Shown here: in pieces, positions 20,959 to 27,206 of the stretch
Layout of the letters: each line of letters begins with the position of its first letter
Position numbering within the stretch: position 1 is the stretch's first letter
Source of the DNA: a virus
Reading direction: 5' to 3' (one strand)
Length of the DNA stretch: 27,206 nt
IMG/VR virus record: IMGVR_UViG_3300005941_000034
Coordinates: 1-27,206 of that record
Made by a program: the position numbers and the translations under genes
Notes under the pieces: model-generated
Told to the model about the DNA's origin: nothing
What the model saw: the letters and a program-made list of their open reading frames with translations, nothing else
The model's database searches: none

Positions 20959-23900
20959 ATGTCGATCACCAACAACTACAACACAGAGCCGTATTATGAC
21001 GACTTTAACCCTGAGGATGATAAGAATTTTCATAGAATACTTTTCCGTCCAGGAGTTTCTGTTCAGGCTCGTGAATTAACTCAGCTACAGACTTTATTAC
21101 AGAATCAGATTGCTAGACATGGTGAACACTTCTTTAAAGAGGGTTCTCCTGTAACAGGTGCTGAATTTGGCTTTACTAATAATGCTGATGCTGTAAAGTT
21201 GAATGGTACTAATGGTACATTATCCGTCGACTCTTATTCCGAACAACTTTTAGATGTAGTCGTAGTTGGCTCTAAAAGTGGTGTAGAAGCTAGGATTGTC
21301 CATGTTGAAGATGCTACTGCTGTTGACCCTTTAACAATATATGTCAATTACCTTACTAGCGGTTATGATGGCTCTACGTCAATTTTTAAAGATGATGAGT
21401 CGTTACTTTGGAAAAGAACCGAAGAAGATATTGCAGCCAGTATAACTGAGATTAGTGGGATTTCAGAAGGAAGACCATTGGCTGTTACTGCACCTACTAA
21501 TGCTACAGCAAAGGGTGCAACTGCTTCTATAGAAAGTGGTATCATTTTTGTAAAAGGTTGCTATGTTCATATCCCACGTCAAAGAGTAGTGCTATCCAAA
21601 TATTCTCCTAATCCGACTGCACGTCTAGGTATTGATGTAATTGAATCTACTATTACGGCAGATGAAGATCAAAGTCTTTTAGATACTGCGCTTAATGCTC
21701 CAAACTATTCTGCTCGTGGAGCAGACCGTTATCTTATAGAGTTAAAGTTAGTCGGTAGAGAAATAACAGATAACACTACACAGAATTTTGTTGAGCTTCA
21801 ACGTATAGTTGAAGGTAAGCAACAGGCGAAAGCTAAAATCTCAGATTATGACGTTTTCGCTGACGAACAAGCCAGACGCACTTACGAGCAATTTGGCGAT
21901 TATACTATCAAACCTTATGAATTAGAATTAAAAGAACAATTAAATACTGGGACAAATCAGGGGGTCTACTCTGCAGGTACTACTACAGATGACGGTAATC
22001 TAGCTTCTGAAGATTCTATGACTCTACAGATTTCCTCTGGTAAATCATATGTTAAAGGGTATGAGTTAGAGACTACAACACCATCTTACTTAGATGTTCC
22101 AAAACCCCGAACTTTCCTCTCAGAAACAGACGCAACTTCAGTTATTCAAGTTGGTAACTACGTTAGATTAACCAATACACACGGTATGCCAGAGACTGTA
22201 GGCGATGCGAATATTGAGGAATATGAATTAATAGAATTGAAAGATACAGGTATCGGTAATTCCGTATATAATCCTGGTGGGGTGGGAGAAACTATCGGTC
22301 TTGCTAGAGCCAGAGATTTTACCACCCAATCTAGTGTCGATGTTGACTCTGATGGTACATTTGACCAGTCAGATGCATCAGGACTTGGTACTCATGCATG
22401 TTACCTATTCGACATTAAAATGTTAACCCACATTGATCTTGTAGGTAGTAATGCTGCAGAATCAATTAATGCTGCGAATAATAGGTTTGCTGTGGAATTA
22501 GGTAGTTTAATCACTGGCGAAATATCTGGCGCCACTGGTTACTATTATGGTACAACTTCAAATGGTATCTCGTTGACATCTGTAGCTGGTACATTCTTAA
22601 ACAACGAAAGATTAACTTCGTCAAACAGTTTCAGAGCTGGCGGGTTTATTCACGAATCTGTAGATGATACCAATCAATTTACAGTAGCATCTGTAAAGAC
22701 ATTCGCATTTGAAGAAGTTAAAGCATTAAGACAAGATGATACTTTGCAGGAATTCAAAGGTGATGTTGTTTTGGATAATGTATTTACTCTTACTGGTACT
22801 GTTCAATTTACAGATAATAATGCTGGTACTGCCAATAGAGGGTTATTAGGTCTTGGTACTAAATTCTCTGAAGAATTAAGAGTAGGTGATGCTATAAGAT
22901 TGCCTACAGGCACTTCTCTGGGTGGCGGTACTGCTTCAGAAACAAGGTTTGTAACTGCAGTTTTCTCAGGCGAGTCGGGCAACACAAGGGTTGACCTCAA
23001 TGCTGCACCGACTACTGTTATATCTGGAGCATTCACAGCAAGAAGATTAAGAGGCGGTTTAAAAGACCAAGAAAAGAATTTAATGTTAAGGATGCTAGAT
23101 AAGCCATACATTAAAACATTAAAAACTGAAGTAAACGATTTCGAGTCTCAGAATCAGGTTACAGTTTCAAGACAATTTCAAGGGACTACAGTTTCTGGAG
23201 TTCTAACATTATCTGCTATCGGTAATGAAACATTTAAAGCTAAAAGTAATCAAAATTATTCTGTGACAATTATGTCTCATGGAGCAACCCCACAAATTTG
23301 GTCAAGTGGTGCTCATGTAGATATCGAAAGATTGACGTTCTCAGGAGAGGGGACTGGTAGTTTGACTATTACTGGGTTCACTAATGACGATACTAATGAT
23401 CCTTTCGAAGATGGTTCTATCATTAGAGTGAATACCACTCTTCAGAAACAGTCTCAAAACGAGAAAACTAAATCCCTACAAAGGGCTTCATTATTAAGAG
23501 TTGAGAATAAATCGGAAGAAACTCAAGGGTACATACCTTATGGTACATCAGCTCATCATAAAGATATATCACTAGGTGTTGCTGACATATTCAAGGTTTT
23601 AGCAGTTTATGACTCTGGTACTGTGGGGCAATTAGCTTCTTCTCCCAGTTTATCGCTTACTAACCCGCAAGGGGCATTTATTACTACCGAAACTATAGTC
23701 GGATCACAATCTGGAGCTATAGCTATTTTACTTCAGATTGATGGTAATAATTTATCTTACACTCCTCTAAACTCTCTACCGTTTATATCTGAGGAAGAAA
23801 TTGTAGGTCAAACTTCTTCTGCGAGCGGATCTGTAGGTACTCTTACTGCTGGAGATAATGATATTCTTAACAGTTTCACTTATGACCCTGGTCAGAGAGA

Positions 23901-26900
23901 TAACTACTATGATATCGGTAAATTAATACTTAAGAAAAACGAACGAAGTCCTCAAGGAGAATTACTAGTTGTCTTTGATTACTTTACTCATGGATTTGGA
24001 GACTTCTTTACTGTTGATTCGTATTCAGACGTCGCATATAAAGATATACCCGCATATGTTTCTACACGTGTAGACCCTGAAAGCCCAGCACCTACTGGTA
24101 TCTTTGATTTAAGATCTACTGTAGATTTCAGACCCAGAGTTGCTGATGCTCCTAGTGGGTCTTCTTCTGATGGGGTTAAAACAGTAACTGGGACTTCGTT
24201 TAATATTAATAGTAGATCTTTTTCTTCTGACGGCAATAGCGGTGCTTCTTCCGTAAACACCGTTAGAGACAACAGCAACTTCGACTTCGACTACGAATAC
24301 TACCTCGCAAGGAAAGACTCTTTATACTTAACAACTCAAGGAGAGTTTGTTTTAATACAGGGTAATGATAGCGAAGATCCGAAATACCCAGATACTATCG
24401 ATAATGCAATGAGATTGGCTGACTTGTCTATGCCTCCATATGTAATTGATGTTCGTGATGTTGCTGTTGAAAAATTTGCTAATAAACGTTTCACTATGAG
24501 AGACCTCAGTACTCTAGAAAAGAGGGTTAATAATATTGAGTATTACACCTCTCTAAGTTTGCTAGAGGTGTCTGCAGATACATTACAAATTAAAGACGAA
24601 AATGGATTAGACAGATTTAAGTCTGGTTTCTTGGTTGATAACTTTGGTGGTCACAAAACTGGTGATGTACTTCACCCTGACTATCGTTGTGCTATCGACA
24701 TGTATAAGCGTATTCTTCGCCCAAAATATGCGATGAAGAATATAGCATTAGTAGAAAAATACGAGTTTGGTGAAGATAAACTAGCCCATGGTTATACCGT
24801 AACTGAAGGTGGTTTGGCGATGCTCCCATATGAGCATGTTAAAACTATTGAGCAAAACTACGCTTCTACTATTGAAAACCTTAACCCAGTTCTAAACTTT
24901 GCATGGACGGGTCAAATGACTTTGTCTCCATCTTCGGATGAGTGGTTTGAGATCGAAAGACTACCTGATGTAACTGTCAACAAAGAAGGAAACTTTGATA
25001 CTCTAATTGCTCAAAATGCTGATGCGCTTGGAACTGTGTGGGACGCTGCGACTACTAACTGGACTGGTATTACGACTACAGATTTAGTTGGTCCTAGAAT
25101 CAGAGAAAATACTGGTAACTTCCGAGCCGATTTCGTAAGGGGCTTCGGTCGTCGTGTTTTACAGCAGCAACAAGAAACAGAAGTTGGTGTACTAACCAGA
25201 AATGGTATTGAGACAAATATTGTCGAGCAAATAGACGTAACTTCTAATGGTGACAAAGTTGTCGGTTCCGCTCTTATCCCATTCATGAGACAAAAGAATA
25301 TTAAGTTCGAAGCCAGAGGGTTGAGACCTCATACCCAAGTTTATCCTTTCTTCGATAACGTTGAAGTTTCGAAATACTGTACAACTAGTTCTGGGGGGAT
25401 AACCCCTGTAGCTGGTAAACCTGCTACAGTCCCTCAGGTAACTAATGCTGCTTGGAACTCAGTGAAACGGATACTTATATCTTTTGATAAGAATAGTAAT
25501 GATATTACTAAATTCTCAGTGCTTGCTGGTAATCAAACAAGACGTCTTGGTGATGGGGATCCTATTGTAGATACAGTTTTGGAAGGAGAAGAAACTCATG
25601 CGGGTCTTCAATATCGAAGATTAGAAGCGAATACAAGCGCAAGAAATACTAAAGATAGGGATGTAATTGAATTTATATTTGACGATAATGCGTTGATAGA
25701 ACCTAGTGATAATGGAGACCTTTACTTTACTTTTTACGTTAGAAATATTGCTGATGATCCGACAACTAAGAAAACGTATCCAGATCCATATCCGAAGAGA
25801 CCTACATTAGCTGGTAAAACCTTTTATAAAAAGAAACCAATGCGTGCTATGCAGATCTCTGAAGTTCAATTCTTTAATGAGAATTTTTCTCTAAGCCCTG
25901 ATTTAAATTCTGGGGTTGGACCTGGAGGTGGCGGTAATCATACTAACGCAGAAAGCTGGAACTTGTATAACTCTCTTATTTCTAATATAGAATATGCTGA
26001 GATTATCGAGCATTCCTTTATTAGAACTCCAGAAGCTATTGTTGATGGCGGTGCTATGCTTGATGGTTACTTGATTGACGGTATTAACTATCGTTCAGAT
26101 CAAAACCTTTATTCGGAAGGAAGAGTTGATGCGAATGCCAGAATTGCACGTTGGACAGTTAGATTGCGTGGCGGTGCAAGACAAATAGAAAACCCAGATA
26201 GTATCGAAAGGTTTGTACGGACAGAGGATGTAGACACAAAAGCACTTGTTACTGATGCTTCTGGTTTTGTTTCAGGTACGTTTACTATCCCTGATTCTAA
26301 AATAAGTGGTAATCCAGCGTTCCGGACTGGCTCTAGATTATTTAGACTTACATCGAGCTCATCGAATGCTAAGGAAACGGTAGATACTTTCGCCCAAGAA
26401 AAATACACCGCAACTGGCACTTTGAATAGTATGCAAGAAACATTCACCGCTACTCGTAACGGTCGAGTTGAAACTAGGTCGGTTCAAGAAAACGTAGAAG
26501 TCAGTAGATCAAGAGATTTAGGTCTTGTACAAGTTGGTTGGTATGACCCACTGGCTCAATCTATTATGCCATCTGTTCCAGGCGGTGAGTTCATCACTAA
26601 AGTAGACGTATTCTTTGCTGGTAAAGACGATCATGCCCCTGTAACTCTACAATTAAGGGAAATGGAAAATGGATTACCGACTCGTAAAGTATTACCTAGT
26701 GCTTCGATAACTCTAGACCCTTCTGACGTTAATGTATCTCAAGTAGGTACTGCTGCTACGAGTTTCGAGTTCCCTAACCCAGTATATGTAAAAGCTAACC
26801 AAGAAATTTGTATTGTATTAATGACAGATTCTATCGGTTATACTACATGGATATCCAAGTTAGGCGATACTGATATAGATGGTGTCCGAAATATTGATGA

Positions 26901-27206
26901 GCAGCCATATCTTGGTGTTTTGTTTAAATCTCAAAACAACTCTACTTGGACAGCATATGATTATGAAGATCTAAAGTTCACGGTTTATCGTGCTGAATTT
27001 GATACTTCTCAAGAAGGTGTTATTACCTTAGAAAATGAAGATGTCCCCCTAAAACAATTAAGAAATAATCCATTAATTTGCTCTTCTGGTTCTTCAATTA
27101 TTAAGGTACTACACCCTAATCATCATATGTATTATAATACAGGGAATTATACTAATAAAGTGAGAATCGAAGGAGCATCTAGCGGAATAACGGCAAATCT
27201 TAAATC
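20959..27206 (+). CDS. Giant DUF4815-family baseplate/tail structural protein (3' end beyond window)
   Basis: An open frame from ATG 20959 to the window edge, at least 2082 residues, cut off by the window and not by a stop. The N-terminus (about 12-65) has the DUF4815 hallmark 'YYDDFNPEDDKNFHRILFRP' and 'VQARELTQLQTLLQNQI'. Around 1185-1250 there is a short coiled stretch ('LEKRVNNIEYYTSLSLLE') followed by 'LVDNFGGHKTGDVLHPDYRC', conserved in marine phage versions. Near residue 1860 comes 'WYDPLAQSIMPSVPGGEFIT' followed by a jelly-roll-like 'VDVFFAGKDDHAPVTLQL'. It occupies the place of T4 genes 9 and 10, so a peripheral wedge protein that holds fibres is likely. The start has a GGAG Shine-Dalgarno sequence. 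It is followed in T4 order by fibre genes outside this window. Confidence 0.9.
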   Translation, partial: MSITNNYNTEPYYDDFNPEDDKNFHRILFRPGVSVQARELTQLQTLLQNQIARHGEHFFKEGSPVTGAEFGFTNNADAVKLNGTNGTLSVDSYSEQLLDVVVVGSKSGVEARIVHVEDATAVDPLTIYVNYLTSGYDGSTSIFKDDESLLWKRTEEDIAASITEISGISEGRPLAVTAPTNATAKGATASIESGIIFVKGCYVHIPRQRVVLSKYSPNPTARLGIDVIESTITADEDQSLLDTALNAPNYSARGADRYLIELKLVGREITDNTTQNFVELQRIVEGKQQAKAKISDYDVFADEQARRTYEQFGDYTIKPYELELKEQLNTGTNQGVYSAGTTTDDGNLASEDSMTLQISSGKSYVKGYELETTTPSYLDVPKPRTFLSETDATSVIQVGNYVRLTNTHGMPETVGDANIEEYELIELKDTGIGNSVYNPGGVGETIGLARARDFTTQSSVDVDSDGTFDQSDASGLGTHACYLFDIKMLTHIDLVGSNAAESINAANNRFAVELGSLITGEISGATGYYYGTTSNGISLTSVAGTFLNNERLTSSNSFRAGGFIHESVDDTNQFTVASVKTFAFEEVKALRQDDTLQEFKGDVVLDNVFTLTGTVQFTDNNAGTANRGLLGLGTKFSEELRVGDAIRLPTGTSLGGGTASETRFVTAVFSGESGNTRVDLNAAPTTVISGAFTARRLRGGLKDQEKNLMLRMLDKPYIKTLKTEVNDFESQNQVTVSRQFQGTTVSGVLTLSAIGNETFKAKSNQNYSVTIMSHGATPQIWSSGAHVDIERLTFSGEGTGSLTITGFTNDDTNDPFEDGSIIRVNTTLQKQSQNEKTKSLQRASLLRVENKSEETQGYIPYGTSAHHKDISLGVADIFKVLAVYDSGTVGQLASSPSLSLTNPQGAFITTETIVGSQSGAIAILLQIDGNNLSYTPLNSLPFISEEEIVGQTSSASGSVGTLTAGDNDILNSFTYDPGQRDNYYDIGKLILKKNERSPQGELLVVFDYFTHGFGDFFTVDSYSDVAYKDIPAYVSTRVDPESPAPTGIFDLRSTVDFRPRVADAPSGSSSDGVKTVTGTSFNINSRSFSSDGNSGASSVNTVRDNSNFDFDYEYYLARKDSLYLTTQGEFVLIQGNDSEDPKYPDTIDNAMRLADLSMPPYVIDVRDVAVEKFANKRFTMRDLSTLEKRVNNIEYYTSLSLLEVSADTLQIKDENGLDRFKSGFLVDNFGGHKTGDVLHPDYRCAIDMYKRILRPKYAMKNIALVEKYEFGEDKLAHGYTVTEGGLAMLPYEHVKTIEQNYASTIENLNPVLNFAWTGQMTLSPSSDEWFEIERLPDVTVNKEGNFDTLIAQNADALGTVWDAATTNWTGITTTDLVGPRIRENTGNFRADFVRGFGRRVLQQQQETEVGVLTRNGIETNIVEQIDVTSNGDKVVGSALIPFMRQKNIKFEARGLRPHTQVYPFFDNVEVSKYCTTSSGGITPVAGKPATVPQVTNAAWNSVKRILISFDKNSNDITKFSVLAGNQTRRLGDGDPIVDTVLEGEETHAGLQYRRLEANTSARNTKDRDVIEFIFDDNALIEPSDNGDLYFTFYVRNIADDPTTKKTYPDPYPKRPTLAGKTFYKKKPMRAMQISEVQFFNENFSLSPDLNSGVGPGGGGNHTNAESWNLYNSLISNIEYAEIIEHSFIRTPEAIVDGGAMLDGYLIDGINYRSDQNLYSEGRVDANARIARWTVRLRGGARQIENPDSIERFVRTEDVDTKALVTDASGFVSGTFTIPDSKISGNPAFRTGSRLFRLTSSSSNAKETVDTFAQEKYTATGTLNSMQETFTATRNGRVETRSVQENVEVSRSRDLGLVQVGWYDPLAQSIMPSVPGGEFITKVDVFFAGKDDHAPVTLQLREMENGLPTRKVLPSASITLDPSDVNVSQVGTAATSFEFPNPVYVKANQEICIVLMTDSIGYTTWISKLGDTDIDGVRNIDEQPYLGVLFKSQNNSTWTAYDYEDLKFTVYRAEFDTSQEGVITLENEDVPLKQLRNNPLICSSGSSIIKVLHPNHHMYYNTGNYTNKVRIEGASSGITANLK

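Overview
This window is a stretch of a tailed-phage genome of T4-like (myovirus) type, almost entirely devoted to building the baseplate, hub, spike and tail-tube initiator, plus a head-completion protein. Evidence is the near-complete set of T4-type proteins in T4-like order: gp4, gp54-like, gp26-like, gp48-like, gp53, gp27, gp5, a PAAR tip, gp25, gp6, a giant gp7-position protein, gp8 and a DUF4815-family structural protein. Small companion genes, extra-long wedge proteins and a gp5 without lysozyme resemble marine T4-like phages (cyanophage or pelagiphage style). The host cannot be read from the sequence. No tRNA, integrase, IS element or CRISPR array was seen.

Layout. A leftward block runs from about 3250 down to 1: gp4 head completion, a 197-residue conserved protein (possibly gp2-like), a gp54-like tube initiator, the gp26-like hub assembly protein and a small EF-hand membrane protein. 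At the end of gp26 there is a canonical -1 slippery heptamer directly before the stop codon. It would extend the protein by 63 residues into a gp51-like tail, as in lambda G/GT tail assembly chaperones. A rightward block starts at a divergent late-promoter region (3250-3297) and runs to the right edge: gp48, gp53, gp27, a small membrane protein, gp5, an unknown cadherin-like protein, a small acidic protein, PAAR, gp25, gp6, giant gp7-like (2556 residues), a conserved 190-residue structural protein, gp8, and a DUF4815 protein cut by the window end (at least 2082 residues).

Expression. Several exact TATAAATA boxes (the T4 late promoter core) precede genes. Two of them sit exactly 5 nt from an ATG, predicting leaderless mRNAs. 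Many neighbouring genes overlap as TAATG, suggesting translational coupling. There is no gene-free stretch longer than 200 bases; the longest gaps are 2697-2776 and the divergent promoter gap.

The most unusual content is (1) the probable programmed frameshift in gp26, with a 9-bp inverted repeat bracketing the slippery site, and (2) the giant gp7-position protein. The latter carries three dockerin-like calcium loops, glycine-rich beta repeats shared with gp8, two cupredoxin-like modules lacking copper ligands, and an acidic 26-residue tandem repeat array (14 close copies plus one displaced copy) inside an older field of diverged repeats.
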